Below, piece after piece: positions 45,327 through 55,006 of a stretch of DNA of 64,000 bases. This DNA comes from Streptomyces canus. Its GTDB lineage: Bacteria; Actinomycetota; Actinomycetes; Streptomycetales; Streptomycetaceae. The position numbers were made by a program, and so were the translations under genes. The stretch covers positions 7,626,001-7,690,000 of the forward strand of contig NZ_CP107989.1 of the NCBI RefSeq assembly GCF_041435015.1, in the 5' to 3' direction. The notes beneath the pieces were generated by a model, which was given only the letters and a program-made list of their open reading frames with translations, made no database searches and was not told the DNA's origin. The number at the start of each line of letters is the position of its first letter. The stretch's first letter is position 1.

Positions 45327-45806
45327 TCACGTGAGGGCCAGCACATACGCCAGCGCCGCCGCGCCCGAGGCGACCGCGCGGACGTGGTTCCACATCGTCC
45401 ACTCGCGCACGTACGTCGGCCAGTACGCCGCCGCCTCCGCAGTACCCGGGTCCAGCTTGAGCAGGGCGTCGTTGCGGGGCACGTTCGCCACCATCGTCAG
45501 CCCGAACGAGCCGAACAGATACAGCGCGCTGCCCACCAGCAACTCCACCGTCCCCTCGTCCGGCCACAGCACGAACGTCACCACCGCGATCACCGCGCAC
45601 AGCACCGCGGAGCCCGCGAACACGGCCATGAACGGCGGCCGCACCGCGGTCACATTGATCGCGTTCATCGCGGCGACGCCCTGCGCGGGCGGCAACTCGG
45701 CGAGCCCCCTCATCACAAAGGTCGAGAACGCACAGAAGACCCCGGCCACCAGCCCGGTCCCGAGCACCCCCAGCACGACCAGTCCGAAGTAAGGCCCCTC
45801 GATCAT
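45327..45806 (-). CDS. DUF1772/anthrone oxygenase-like membrane protein
   Basis: About 159 residues with four hydrophobic segments (LVVLGVLGTGLVAGVFCAF; FMAVFAGSAVLCAVIAVVTF; ALYLFGSFGLTMVANVPRND; HVRAVASGAAALAYVLAL). NVPRND and WTMWNHVR are typical of DUF1772. Some members are anthrone oxygenases; function here unknown. ATG 45806 used; tandem GTGs just upstream are alternatives. Confidence 0.75.
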   Translation of the reverse strand: MIEGPYFGLVVLGVLGTGLVAGVFCAFSTFVMRGLAELPPAQGVAAMNAINVTAVRPPFMAVFAGSAVLCAVIAVVTFVLWPDEGTVELLVGSALYLFGSFGLTMVANVPRNDALLKLDPGTAEAAAYWPTYVREWTMWNHVRAVASGAAALAYVLALT

Positions 45807-46031
45807 CACCACACCAGCTCCCGCCTCCGGCCGAGCCCCAGGCCCAGCACCACCCGTCCCCACCAGTCAATCCCGCCCCCACCCTCCGAACCATGGCCTT
45901 GGCGCGCACCCTCATAACCAAACGTCCACCCCACCCGAACTCCTGAGTTGCGCCACACCGGTTGTTCCGCCGGTCCTCCGCGTCCGCCGGTCCTCCGTTT
46001 TCGCCGGTCCCAGCAGCCGGTGCCGGTGCCC

Positions 46032-46781
46032 TCAGCGCGGCGCCTGAGCCACCTCCTCCACCATTCCCAGGACCCGCCACCCCCTGAGCACCGTCTCCAC
46101 ACCCCCCGAGATCCGTCGCCGTGCCTCATGCCGCGTCACCCCGCTCATCAGCAACGCGTCATACGGCGTGTCCACGTGCCGCACGGAAGCCACCACCGCC
46201 GACACCACCGCGCCCTCCGACAAGGCTCGTCCCGCCGCGCTCCGCCCCACCCGCCCGCTGCCGCGCAGGGACGCGTGGGACGCGATGGCCCGAGCCCGCT
46301 CCTCGGGGCACGCCGGAAACAACCGCCGGATCTCCGCAGCGAACGCCTCGGCGAACCGCACGTCCTCCACCGCCCGCCGCCGCGCGTCCCGCACCCGGCG
46401 CCGCCGCCGCGCCTCCGCGTCAGCCAGGCACCGCTCCTCGGCCCGCGCCAGCCCCGCCTCCTCGACGAGGACGCCCTGCCGTTCGTAACGCCCCCTGCGC
46501 CGGTTGAACCGCACGACGACCGCCGACAGCGCGCTCTCCTCCCGCGAGCGGCGCGTGAGAGCCGTGTCCCCGCGCGGCAGGAACACCAGGTGCCCGAGGT
46601 CGGCGCAGTCGAGACACCGCGGCGCCCCGCCCTCGACGACGAGCATCGCCAACGGCCCGCCCCGGCACTCCGCACAGTGCCGTCTCCTCAACGGCTGGAC
46701 GACAAGAATGCCGCCAGGGGTCGGGGGAGTCGCGAGGCCTGCCATGAGGGGTTCATTCCCAGCCACGCTCATTGCCGACAC
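46032..46781 (-). CDS. DUF2293 protein with zinc-ribbon-like N-terminus
   Basis: 249 residues. N-terminal CAECRG and CLDCADLGHLVFLPRGD form a two-CxxC pattern; a charged Arg-rich helical stretch follows; C-terminal EIRRLFPACPEERARAIASHASLRGSGRVGRSAA is DUF2293-like. Probably nucleic-acid binding, function unknown. Confidence 0.65.
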   Translation of the reverse strand: MSAMSVAGNEPLMAGLATPPTPGGILVVQPLRRRHCAECRGGPLAMLVVEGGAPRCLDCADLGHLVFLPRGDTALTRRSREESALSAVVVRFNRRRGRYERQGVLVEEAGLARAEERCLADAEARRRRRVRDARRRAVEDVRFAEAFAAEIRRLFPACPEERARAIASHASLRGSGRVGRSAAGRALSEGAVVSAVVASVRHVDTPYDALLMSGVTRHEARRRISGGVETVLRGWRVLGMVEEVAQAPR

Positions 46782-46870
46782 CGAACAACCGGCGCGGTGA
46801 CCCCTGCCCGGCGCCCACCGGGTCCACGAGCGCGATGCCTTCGGAACATCGGCTGACGCATCATGGCCGT

Positions 46871-47503
46871 GTGCGACTCGAAGCGATCACCTGGGACCGG
46901 CTCGGCGAGCAGCTGGCCGACCGACTCCTCGACCTGAAGCCGGCCGACGGCAGCCCCTGGCCCCGCGTCGCCCTCGACGGCGCCCCGGCAGCCCGTCCCG
47001 GCGACCTCGCCGAGCGCGTCGCTGAGGCTCTGCGCATACGCGGCCGCCCTTCGCTCGTCGTCGGCATGGAGGGCTTCCTGCGCCCCGCCTCGCTCCGTCT
47101 GGAATACGGCCACCACGACCTGGAGGCCTACTACAGCGGCTGGTTCGACACCGGCGCTCTCTGGCGCGAGGTCTTCGGCCCCCTCGAACCCGGCGGCGAC
47201 GGCCGAGTCCTGCCCGACCTGTGGGACCCGGTCAGCGACCGCGCCACCCGCAGTGCCTATGTCCAGCTCCCGCCCGGCGGCGTCCTGTTGCTGCACGGCC
47301 CCCTCCTGCTGCACCACTGGTTCCCCTTCGACCTGACCGTCCACGTCCTCCTCTCCGAGGGCGCCCTCCGGCGCCGTACTCCCGAGCCCGACCACTGGAC
47401 CCTCCCCGCCTACGTGCGCTACGCCGACGAGACCGACCCGGCCGGCACGGCCGACGTCCTTGTCCGCGCCGACGACCCCCGCCACCCGGCGTGGAGCGGC
47501 TGA
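46871..47503 (+). CDS. Uridine kinase-like P-loop protein with degenerate Walker A
   Basis: About 210 residues. VALDGAPAARPGDLAERV occupies the P-loop position of uridine kinases but lacks GKT/S, and later RPSLVVGMEGFLRPASLRLEYGHHDLEAYYSGWFD and VLLLHGPLLLHHWFPFDLTVHVLLSEGAL match the family. A catalytic activity is doubtful. GTG 46871 is used; ATG 46835 is in frame. Confidence 0.6.
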   Translation: MRLEAITWDRLGEQLADRLLDLKPADGSPWPRVALDGAPAARPGDLAERVAEALRIRGRPSLVVGMEGFLRPASLRLEYGHHDLEAYYSGWFDTGALWREVFGPLEPGGDGRVLPDLWDPVSDRATRSAYVQLPPGGVLLLHGPLLLHHWFPFDLTVHVLLSEGALRRRTPEPDHWTLPAYVRYADETDPAGTADVLVRADDPRHPAWSG

Positions 47504-47662
47504 GCCGGGCCGTTCGAGGCCTGTGGCGTCGCTGCCCGAGACCGGCCGCGGTCACCGGCAGGTTCCGGGTGCGGGCCCCCGGCGGCGCGGCGAGAATGTA
47601 GGGCGTCGGGACTTGCGGTGCCGTCCGCGCCGCGCCGGCCGTCCGGCACCGGGAGGTACTCC

Positions 47663-48094
47663 ATGACCACCGCCGGAGACATCATGCACCGGGGTGCCCA
47701 GTGGATCCCCGCCCACGAGACCCTCGACCGCGCCGCCCAGCTGATGCGTGAACTCGGCGTCGGAGCCCTGCCCATCAGTGACGCGAACGAACGGCTGTGC
47801 GGCATCCTCACCGACCGCGACATCGTCATCGGCTGTGTGGCCGTGGGCCACGACCCGGCCAAGGTCACCGCGGGCGAGATGGCCCAGGGCACACCCCGCT
47901 GGATCGACGCGAGCGCCGATGTCTCCGACGTCCTGCACGAGATGCAGGAGCATCGGATCCGCAGGCTCCCCGTCATCGAGAACAAGCGCCTGGTGGGCAT
48001 GATCAGCGAGTCCGACCTGGCCCGGCACCTGACGGACGAGCAGATCGCCGACTGGACCGAGAGCGTCTACGCGCGCAGCTCCACCACCCACTGA
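47663..48094 (+). CDS. Tandem CBS-domain protein
   Basis: 143 residues: two CBS motifs (about 7-60 and 75-130) with the typical GALPISDANERLCGILTDRDIV and RRLPVIENKRLVGMISESDLA. Such proteins sense adenosyl ligands and energy state. GGGAGG lies six bases before ATG. Partner unknown; the CorA gene lies convergently nearby. Confidence 0.9.
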   Translation: MTTAGDIMHRGAQWIPAHETLDRAAQLMRELGVGALPISDANERLCGILTDRDIVIGCVAVGHDPAKVTAGEMAQGTPRWIDASADVSDVLHEMQEHRIRRLPVIENKRLVGMISESDLARHLTDEQIADWTESVYARSSTTH

Positions 48095-48116
48095 CCGTCC
48101 CCGCGGACCACCCCGG

Positions 48117-49244
48117 TCACAGCCAGCCGTTGCGCCGGAAGCCGCGGTACAGCACGCCACAGGCGACGGCTATCACGCCCATGACCAAGGGATAGCCGAA
48201 CGTCCAGTGCAGCTCCGGCATGTGGTCGAAGTTCATGCCGTACACACCGCAGACCATCGTCGGGACGGCGATCACCGCGGCCCAGGCCGTGATCTTCCGC
48301 ATGTCCTCGTTCTGCGAGACCGTCACCTGCGCGAGGTGGGCCTGCAGGATCGAGTTGAGCAGCTCGTCGAACGCGGCGATCTGCTCCTTGGCACGCAGCA
48401 GATGGTCGGAGACGTCGCGGAAGTACGCCTGTATCTCCGGGGCGATGACGTGGATCGGCCGCGTGGCGAGCTCCTCGAGCGGGCGGCTGAGCGGGACCAC
48501 CGCCCGCTTCAGCTCCAGGAGTTCGCGCTTGAGCTGGTAGATGCGGCCCGGATCGACCCGGGCGCCGTTCTCCGCGAACACCGCCGTCTCGACCAGGTCG
48601 ATGTCCGACTGCATCGAGTCGGTGACCTCCAGGTAGTCGTCGACCACATGGTCCGCGATCGCGTGCAGCACCGCGGCCGGCCCCTTGGCGAGCTGCTGGG
48701 GATCGGACTCCAGCCCCTCGCGCAGCGGACCCAGCGATCCGTGACTGCCGTGCCGAACCGTGATCACGAAGTCCTCGCCGGCGAACACCATGATCTCTCC
48801 GGTGTTGACCACCTCGCTCGTCGCCGTGAGCTCCTCGTGCTCGACGTAGCAGACCGTCTTGAACACCGCGAACAGCGTCTCGCCGTAGCGCTCCACCTTC
48901 GGGCGCTGATGGGCCTCGACCGCGTCCTCGACGGCCAGCGGGTGCAGGTCGAAGAGGTCCGCGATGCCCTCGAACTCATGGTCCGACGGCTCGTGCAGGC
49001 CGAGCCAGACAAAGCCGTCACGGCTCTTGCGCACCCGCTCCACGGTGTCGACCAGGTCACCGCCGACCGGGATGCGGGCCCCCTCCTTGTACGTCACGCA
49101 GTTGACGACCGAGGTGCCCAGCGGGGAGCGGGCGTGGTGGCTCAGGTCGACGCGCGGGCGCCGCCGGGCCAGCCGGGCCACCTTGCGCAGGCCGCCGACG
49201 CGGCCGAGGCTCGTGACCTTTCGCAGATTCCCTGCCATGGACAT
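48117..49244 (-). CDS. corA: CorA-family magnesium/cobalt transporter
   Basis: 375 residues. Long soluble N-terminal domain with LHEPSDHEFEGIADLFDLHPLAVEDAVEAHQRPKVERYG, coiled-coil region, then two C-terminal membrane helices with the signature YGMNF (near 334) between them. Pentameric Mg2+ channel of the inner membrane. ATG is preceded by GAGGAG. Confidence 0.92.
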   Translation of the reverse strand: MSMAGNLRKVTSLGRVGGLRKVARLARRRPRVDLSHHARSPLGTSVVNCVTYKEGARIPVGGDLVDTVERVRKSRDGFVWLGLHEPSDHEFEGIADLFDLHPLAVEDAVEAHQRPKVERYGETLFAVFKTVCYVEHEELTATSEVVNTGEIMVFAGEDFVITVRHGSHGSLGPLREGLESDPQQLAKGPAAVLHAIADHVVDDYLEVTDSMQSDIDLVETAVFAENGARVDPGRIYQLKRELLELKRAVVPLSRPLEELATRPIHVIAPEIQAYFRDVSDHLLRAKEQIAAFDELLNSILQAHLAQVTVSQNEDMRKITAWAAVIAVPTMVCGVYGMNFDHMPELHWTFGYPLVMGVIAVACGVLYRGFRRNGWL

Positions 49245-49485
49245 CCGGATCTCCTCGCGTGGATCTCCCAGCGACGCGTGTCCGCGTCCTGGCGGGCCAG
49301 TTTGCCAGGCCGACGTAAGCGTCGGGTGAGCCTGTGGGCGGGCGAGGTTCCGCTTGGTTCCCGCCTGTGGACAACCGGCCCGCGCCCCCCTCGGCGCCGT
49401 CGCCTCCTCGGACGGAGGCCGGCCATCTCGTCGTGGGACCGCGTCGTCCGTTTCGGACAAGCACGCCAACTGGGATCATCGCGGC

Positions 49486-50280
49486 ATGACACGAACCGAC
49501 CGGTATCTCCTCGACAACCGGCAGACGGAGGCGGGAGAGCGCTTCGACGCGTTCGCCACCCTCTTCGACCCCACGACCTTCCGGCACATCGAAGGATTCG
49601 GCATCGGAGCCGGCTGGCGCTGCTGGGAGGTCGGCGCGGGCGGCACGTCCGTGGTGTCCTGGCTGGCCAAGAAGGTAGGTCCGACAGGAAAGGTCGTCGC
49701 GACCGACATCGACACCACGCTCCTGGCCGCGGCGGCCCGCGCGCCGGTGGACGTCCGCGTTCACGACGTGAGCGCCGAGGAACCGCCGGGGAAGGATTTC
49801 GACCTGGTGCACGCCCGGCTCGTCCTTGTCCATGTGCCCGACCGGGAACGGGCGTTGCGGTCGATGATCAAGTCCCTGCGCCCCGGCGGACGGCTCCTGC
49901 TGGAGGACGCCGACCCCGCCCTGCAACCCCTGACCTGCCCCGACGAGTGCGGCCCCGAGCAGCAACTGGCGAACCGGCTGCGCCAGGGGTTCCGCCGGCT
50001 GCTCGCCGACCGCGGCGCCGACCTCTCCTACGGCCGCACCCTCCCGCGCCTGCTGCGCGAGGCCGGTCTGCGCCAGGTGGCGGCCGACGCCTACTTCCCG
50101 CTCGCCTCGCCGGCCTGTGCCGCCCTGGAGTCCGCCACGATCCGCCAGATCCGCGGGCAGCTGGTCACGGCGGGCCTCGCCACGGAGGAGGACATCGACC
50201 GCCACCTCGCCAATGTCGCCACCGGCACGATGGACCTGGCCACGGCCCCGTTGATCTCGGCGTGGGGCCGCAAGGCGTAG
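49486..50280 (+). CDS. Class I SAM-dependent methyltransferase
   Basis: 264 residues. Motif I WEVGAGGTSVVSWLAKKVG (near 47-60), followed by VVATDID and post-I DLVHARLVLVHVPDRERALRSMIKSLRPGGRLLLED. Soluble Rossmann-fold methyltransferase; substrate not predictable. Possibly leaderless, since no clear ribosome site precedes the ATG. Confidence 0.85.
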   Translation: MTRTDRYLLDNRQTEAGERFDAFATLFDPTTFRHIEGFGIGAGWRCWEVGAGGTSVVSWLAKKVGPTGKVVATDIDTTLLAAAARAPVDVRVHDVSAEEPPGKDFDLVHARLVLVHVPDRERALRSMIKSLRPGGRLLLEDADPALQPLTCPDECGPEQQLANRLRQGFRRLLADRGADLSYGRTLPRLLREAGLRQVAADAYFPLASPACAALESATIRQIRGQLVTAGLATEEDIDRHLANVATGTMDLATAPLISAWGRKA

Positions 50281-50328
50281 GACGGGAGCGGCAGCCGGGG
50301 CGCCGGGCCGGCGGTCGGCGGTCGGCGG

Positions 50329-51264
50329 TCACGGCATCGGAGGTCTCCCGCCCACCCGCTCCACCGCGAGCGCACCCGCCCGGCATCCGTCCGCCGCCGC
50401 GTCCTCGGGTGCGGCGCCCGCCAGCAGAGCCGCGAGGAACCCGCCCGTGAAGGCGTCGCCCGCCCCGGTGGTGTCCCGGGGCGTCGCCGCTACGGCGGGC
50501 ACGCGGGCGTACACGGTGCCGGAGCGGGCGATCACCGCACCCTCCGCTCCCTGCTTGACGACCACCAGCGGGACGTGGCGGCTCAGTTTGGCCGCCGCGT
50601 CCGCCGGGTCGGGCAGCCCGGTGAGCAGGCACGCCTCGTCCCGGCTCGGCAGCAGGACGTCCACCCCCTCGACGAGCGAGAGACAGCGGTCCACCCCCAG
50701 CTCCCGGAGGAAGCCCGCCGACGCCGGATCAAGGCTCACCGGAACGCCACGCGCGCGTGCGGATTCCAGGGCCATCGCCACCAGCGCCCGGCTCGGCTCC
50801 GAGAAGAGCAGATAGCCCGACAGGTGCAGCCACGCCACGCCGTCGAGCAGCGCGTCCGACCAGTCGTCCGGCTCCAGCCGCAGCGAGGCGCCGCTGTCCG
50901 TGAGGAACGTCCGCTCGGCGGCCTCTCCCGTGTCCACGAGGCAGATCACCGTACCGGTGGGTGCCTCCGGATCGACGACGAGCCGCGGCCGTACCCCGCA
51001 TTCGGCCAGCTCCCGCTCGTGCCACGCGGCCGCGTCCGCGCCCACCCGCCCCAGCAGCCGTACCTCCGCACCGCCCCCGCGGGCGGCCCAGCAGGCCACG
51101 TTGGCCCCTGCCCCGCCGGGCACCGTACGGATCGTGGCAGCGGTGTCCGTGCCCGCGGCGAGCGGCCCCCGGTGCCGGGCGACGACGTCCGTGATGACAT
51201 CCCCGACGACCAGCAGGGCGCCACCCCGGCCGGCCGCGGCGGTACCGAGCGCGTCCGTCGTCAC
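50329..51264 (-). CDS. PfkB-family kinase, probable pseudouridine kinase
   Basis: 311 residues of ribokinase fold. N-terminal LLVVGDVITDVVA, TVPGGAGANVACWAARGG and C-terminal DTTGAGDAFTGGFLAALL with the catalytic Asp. It follows psuG and its GTG overlaps the psuG stop (GTGA), a translational coupling. Together they should phosphorylate pseudouridine and split it to uracil and ribose-5-phosphate. Assignment as pseudouridine kinase rests on context. Confidence 0.85.
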   Translation of the reverse strand: MTTDALGTAAAGRGGALLVVGDVITDVVARHRGPLAAGTDTAATIRTVPGGAGANVACWAARGGGAEVRLLGRVGADAAAWHERELAECGVRPRLVVDPEAPTGTVICLVDTGEAAERTFLTDSGASLRLEPDDWSDALLDGVAWLHLSGYLLFSEPSRALVAMALESARARGVPVSLDPASAGFLRELGVDRCLSLVEGVDVLLPSRDEACLLTGLPDPADAAAKLSRHVPLVVVKQGAEGAVIARSGTVYARVPAVAATPRDTTGAGDAFTGGFLAALLAGAAPEDAAADGCRAGALAVERVGGRPPMP

Positions 51265-52169
51265 GCCCCGGCCCGGGCCGCCGCGATCCGCCCCGCCAGC
51301 CGCACGTTGCCGCGCACCGCCGCCAGGTTGGCGCTCAATGAGGCACCGTCGGTGTGCCGCACCAGGTAGCCCAGTAGAAACGGCGTGACCCCTTGACCGG
51401 TGACCCCCGCCTCCGCGCACGCCTGCAGCGCGGCCGCGAGCACCCGCGCGTGCAAGTCGGGATCCAGCTGCTCCTCCTCGGGGACCGGGTTGGCGACGAT
51501 CAGCGCGGAGCCGGGCGCGCTCAGCGCTTCCCGCGCCCGCATGACGTCCGCGACCTGCTGCGGGGAGTCCAGCCGCCACTCCACGGGGTAGCCGGAGTCG
51601 GACAGATAGAAGCCGGGGAAACGGTCCGTCCCGTACCCGGCGACCGCGACCCCCAGCGTCTCCAGCCTCTGGAGCGTCGCGGGCACGTCCAGGATGGACT
51701 TCACGCCCGCGCACACCACGGTGATCGGTGTGCGCGCCAGCAGGCCGAGGTCGGCCGACTCGTCCTGGGTCGTCGTCCACTCCCGGTGCACCCCGCCGAG
51801 CCCGCCGGTCGCGAACACCTCCACCCCGGCCAGGGCCGCCAGCTGCGCCGTCGCCGACACGGTGGTCGCCCCGCTCACCCCCGCGGCCACCGCGAGCGGC
51901 AGATCCCGGTGACCCAGCTTGCGGATCCCGTCCTCGTTGGCGACCCGCTCCAACTGCTCCTTGTCCAGGCCGACCAGGGGCCGCCCGTCCAGTACGGCGA
52001 TCGTCGCCGGTACGGCTCCCTGCCGCCGTACGACGTCCTCCAGCTCCAGCGCCACCTGCAGATTGCGCGGACGCGGCAGCCCGTGCGCGATGATCGTGGA
52101 CTCCAGGGCCACCACGGGTCGACGCGCGTCGATCGCCTCGCGCACCTCTTCGGACACCACCAGCACCAC
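51261..52169 (-). CDS. psuG: Pseudouridine-5'-phosphate glycosidase
   Basis: 302 residues. VVALESTIIAHGLPRPRNLQVALELE, IAVLDGRPLVGL, GATTVSATAQLAALAGVEVFATGGLGGVHRE and VTPFLLGYLVRHTDGASLSANLAAV are diagnostic. It splits pseudouridine 5'-phosphate into uracil and ribose-5-phosphate. GTG 52169 is preferred because GGAGG sits seven bases upstream; an ATG 11 codons earlier has no site. Confidence 0.93.
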   Translation of the reverse strand: MVLVVSEEVREAIDARRPVVALESTIIAHGLPRPRNLQVALELEDVVRRQGAVPATIAVLDGRPLVGLDKEQLERVANEDGIRKLGHRDLPLAVAAGVSGATTVSATAQLAALAGVEVFATGGLGGVHREWTTTQDESADLGLLARTPITVVCAGVKSILDVPATLQRLETLGVAVAGYGTDRFPGFYLSDSGYPVEWRLDSPQQVADVMRAREALSAPGSALIVANPVPEEEQLDPDLHARVLAAALQACAEAGVTGQGVTPFLLGYLVRHTDGASLSANLAAVRGNVRLAGRIAAARAGA

Positions 52170-52268
52170 GGGCCTGCCTCCTGTCGTTCGGTCTTCCCTC
52201 ATCTCTGGCGGGCGGCACGTCCGGTCAAACCCTTGCGGGCTGTGGAGGACGACACCAGCCTGGAGTGC

Positions 52269-52697
52269 ATGAAGGACAACTCGACACGTCTCGACCATGT
52301 CGTCCTCTGGGTCCGTGACCCGGTGGCCTCGGCCGACTTCTACGAGAAGACCCTGGGCATGGAATCCGTGAGACTCACCGACTTCGCCGCGGGGGCGGTG
52401 TCCTTCCCCTCCGTACGGCTCAACGACGAGACCATCTTCGACCTCATGCCGCTCACCATGGCGGACCACATGGAAATGGTCCCTGGCGCTGCCGAGAGCG
52501 CGGGACACCCCGTCAATCATGTCTGCCTGGCCCTGTCCGCCGACGATTTCGAGACACTCCGTGCCCGACTCGAGGAAGGGTCCGTGCCCGTCTCGGACTT
52601 CTCGCGCGACTCCTTCGGCGCCCGCGGAATGGCCCGGCGCAGCTTCTACTTCCGCGACCCCGACGGGAACGTCTTCGAGGCGCGCCACTACGACTGA
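52269..52697 (+). CDS. VOC/glyoxalase-fold protein
   Basis: 142 residues. RLDHVVLWVRDPVASADFYEKTLGM at the start and NHVCLALSADDFETLRARL...RRSFYFRDPDGNVFEARHY give the two betaalphabetabetabeta halves with metal-ligand positions His and Glu. Could be a dioxygenase, resistance protein or epimerase; function not fixed. Confidence 0.85.
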   Translation: MKDNSTRLDHVVLWVRDPVASADFYEKTLGMESVRLTDFAAGAVSFPSVRLNDETIFDLMPLTMADHMEMVPGAAESAGHPVNHVCLALSADDFETLRARLEEGSVPVSDFSRDSFGARGMARRSFYFRDPDGNVFEARHYD

Positions 52698-52757
52698 CGC
52701 GGACCGACGCGCGAAGGGGTCGCGCGCCACGCGTGTGTGGCCCCCTCCCGCGAGATG

Positions 52758-53119
52758 TCAGACCTGCGGTACGCCGGTCAGCGCTCCGTGCGGGTCGAGC
52801 ACGTACTGACGACTGGCGCCCTGGTCGAACTCGGCGTAGCCGCGCGGCGCGTCGTCCAGCCCGATGACGGTCGCGTTGACCGCCTCGGCGATGTGCACAC
52901 GACCGTGCAGGGTCGCCGTCATCAGAACTCCGGTGGTACTTCATCACCGGGCACTGTCCGGTCGCGAAGCGGTGGCTCTTGGCCCGGCCGAGCCCCAGCC
53001 GTACCTTCAGCGTCCCGCCCCTGGCGCCGTCGCCGACCCCACCGCGGTCATCGGTGACATACAGGCCCGGGATACCCAGCGCACCGCCCGTGATACGCGA
53101 CTGTCCTGTTTCCGCTCAT
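52758..53119 (-). pseudogene. Remnant of glutathione-independent formaldehyde dehydrogenase
   Basis: Minus-strand translation gives the family N-terminus MSGNRTVAYHG, then jumps to its C-terminal quarter: GIPGLYVTDDRGG, GLGRAKSHRFATGQCPVMKYHR and HIAEAVNATVIGLDDAPRGYAEF, ending VLDPHGALTGVPQV. Intact enzymes have about 390 residues; roughly 260 internal codons, including the zinc and NAD sites, are gone. One frame change lies at the deletion junction and another base shift after YHR. Clearly broken. Confidence 0.8.
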
Positions 53120-53246
53120 GTCTGATCGCCGTCCCTTCGGCTCCGATTCCTCGGATGCCAGTGGCTGTGCGCATGCCGGCGTCTGCCAGTCGGCCTTCCG
53201 GCCGGCCGTCGCGCGCGGGCCGTCACGAAGGGACGCGGGCCGCGCG

Positions 53247-53801
53247 TCAGAACAGCGGCTCGGGCAGCACGCCCTCCAGCGCGAGCAGTTTCCGCTTGGT
53301 CTCCAGGCCGCCGCCGAACCCGCCGATGCCGCCGTCGCTCTCCACGACCCGATGGCACGGCACGACCACCGGCAGCGGATTGGAGCCCATGGCCACCCCC
53401 ACGGCCTGCGCGGCACCCGGCTGGCCGACCCGTCCGGCCAGATCGCCGTACCCGACGACCTGGCCGTACCGCACACCGGACGCCAGCTCGCGCAGCACCT
53501 GTCGGTTGAAGCCCGAGATCAGCGACCAGTCCAGGGGCAGCTCGAAGTCGTGCCGCTCGCCCGCGAAGTAGGCCTCGACCTGGCGTATCGCCTCGGCCAG
53601 CAGTGCGGAGCCGGGCGCCTCGACGGGCTCGGTACCCAGCCGGGACGCGAGCCGCTCCAGCGCTTTGCCGCGGACCGGTTCCGTGGCGTGGAAGACCACG
53701 TTGACCAGGCCCTCGTCGGTCGCGGCCAGCAGCAGCGGCCCGATCTCCGTGCCGACGACGGTCCACACGACCCGCTGCTCGTCCTGCCCTTGGCTGTTCA
53801 T
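53247..53801 (-). CDS. ogt: Methylated-DNA-protein cysteine methyltransferase
   Basis: 184 residues. Active-site VVVPCHRVVES (near residue 148) and GQVVGYGDLAGRVGQPGAAQAVGVAMGSNPLPV are the family helix-turn-helix and catalytic block; KRKLLALEG ends the domain. Transfers the alkyl group from O6-alkylguanine to itself. Soluble DNA repair enzyme. Confidence 0.92.
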   Translation of the reverse strand: MNSQGQDEQRVVWTVVGTEIGPLLLAATDEGLVNVVFHATEPVRGKALERLASRLGTEPVEAPGSALLAEAIRQVEAYFAGERHDFELPLDWSLISGFNRQVLRELASGVRYGQVVGYGDLAGRVGQPGAAQAVGVAMGSNPLPVVVPCHRVVESDGGIGGFGGGLETKRKLLALEGVLPEPLF

Positions 53802-53857
53802 GCGTCCACCGTACGAGCCGGCACTGACAACGCCCGGCGGCGATGGCGAACAGGCCG

Positions 53858-54727
53858 CTACTCGCGCAGCGCGTCCCGGACCACGTCCGGCTTGTTGGTG
53901 ATGATGGCGTCGACGCCATACCCGGCGACCAGCCGCGCGGCGCCCGCGGTGTTGACGGTCCAGGCGGAGACCTCGAGCGGTCTGCCGTGCGGACCCGTGA
54001 AGGCCTGGACCGCGGAGACGTACGCCCTGGAGACTGCGGCGTACGACGGGTTGATCTGGTCGGCGAATTCCGCGTAGGCGTGCAGGTCCGCCACGGACGG
54101 CGTTCCCAGGAAGCCGGTCTTCACAGCGGGCTTGAGATCGTGGACGGTCCGCAGACTGGCCGCGCTGAAGCTCTGCACGACCAGCCGGCTCCTGTGCTTC
54201 CGGTCGAGCCACCCCTCATTGCTGAGGAGCTTGAGGGTCTCGTGCTCGATGCCCGGATACAGCTCCGGGTTCTTGAGTTCGAGGAGCAGCTTCTGATGGT
54301 GAAGATCGACGCGGTGCACATACTGCTTGAGCGTCGGCACGCGCGCGCCCGCGTAGGCGGCGCCGAACCAGCCGCCCGCGTCCAGACGCGCGATTTCCGC
54401 GGCGGTGAAGTCCTTCACCTTCCAGGGCGCCCGACCGGGGAACACCTGCTCCACGTCGGTGGTGCGCCGGAGGCTGTCGTCGTGGAGGACGACGAGTTCG
54501 CCGTCCTTGGTGCGCTGGACGTCGTTCTCGACCCAGACCGCGCCGAGCCGTGCGGCCTTGTCGACGGCGGCCAGGGTGTTCTCGGGGGCGTAGGCGGAGG
54601 CGCCCCGGTGGGCGATGATCGCGGGCGGGGTGCCGTCCTCGACGGCTCGGACGTCGGTTGCGGGAAGCAGGAGGGCGGCGGTCCCCAGGAGCGCGGTGAT
54701 CATGGAGGTCGCAGCGCGCGCGTGCAT
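53858..54727 (-). CDS. Secreted glycerophosphodiester phosphodiesterase
   Basis: 289 residues. Signal peptide (about 1-29, MITALLGTAALLLPATDVRA). Catalytic IIAHRGASAYAPENT, VWVENDVQ (metal Glu-Asp) and VVLHDDSL, later LLLELKNPE and the C-terminal WTVNTAGAARLV...GVDAIITNKPD. Hydrolyses glycerophosphodiesters outside the membrane. GAGGAG precedes the ATG. Confidence 0.92.
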   Translation of the reverse strand: MHARAATSMITALLGTAALLLPATDVRAVEDGTPPAIIAHRGASAYAPENTLAAVDKAARLGAVWVENDVQRTKDGELVVLHDDSLRRTTDVEQVFPGRAPWKVKDFTAAEIARLDAGGWFGAAYAGARVPTLKQYVHRVDLHHQKLLLELKNPELYPGIEHETLKLLSNEGWLDRKHRSRLVVQSFSAASLRTVHDLKPAVKTGFLGTPSVADLHAYAEFADQINPSYAAVSRAYVSAVQAFTGPHGRPLEVSAWTVNTAGAARLVAGYGVDAIITNKPDVVRDALRE

Positions 54728-55006
54728 ACGTACTCCTCGCGTCGAGCAATCACGTACAGCACAACTGTGACAGCACCGGGTCAACGGCGGTGGGGTACAG
54801 AATGGCCACATCCTGAATGGTCGTGTTCCAAGTCCGCTCACGGGTGCCGCACAACTGGGGCAAGGGCGTGTTTCTTTGCCGGAAAATCGTTCGACCATTC
54901 CGGTGAGGGTCATACTCTCTGCCTCGACCCCGACCGCTCGGGCGGTGCTGGGAAGAGGCACATTTCAGGGATTTCCAGGACGTAAGAGGGCGGAAGGTAG
55001 CCGCGC

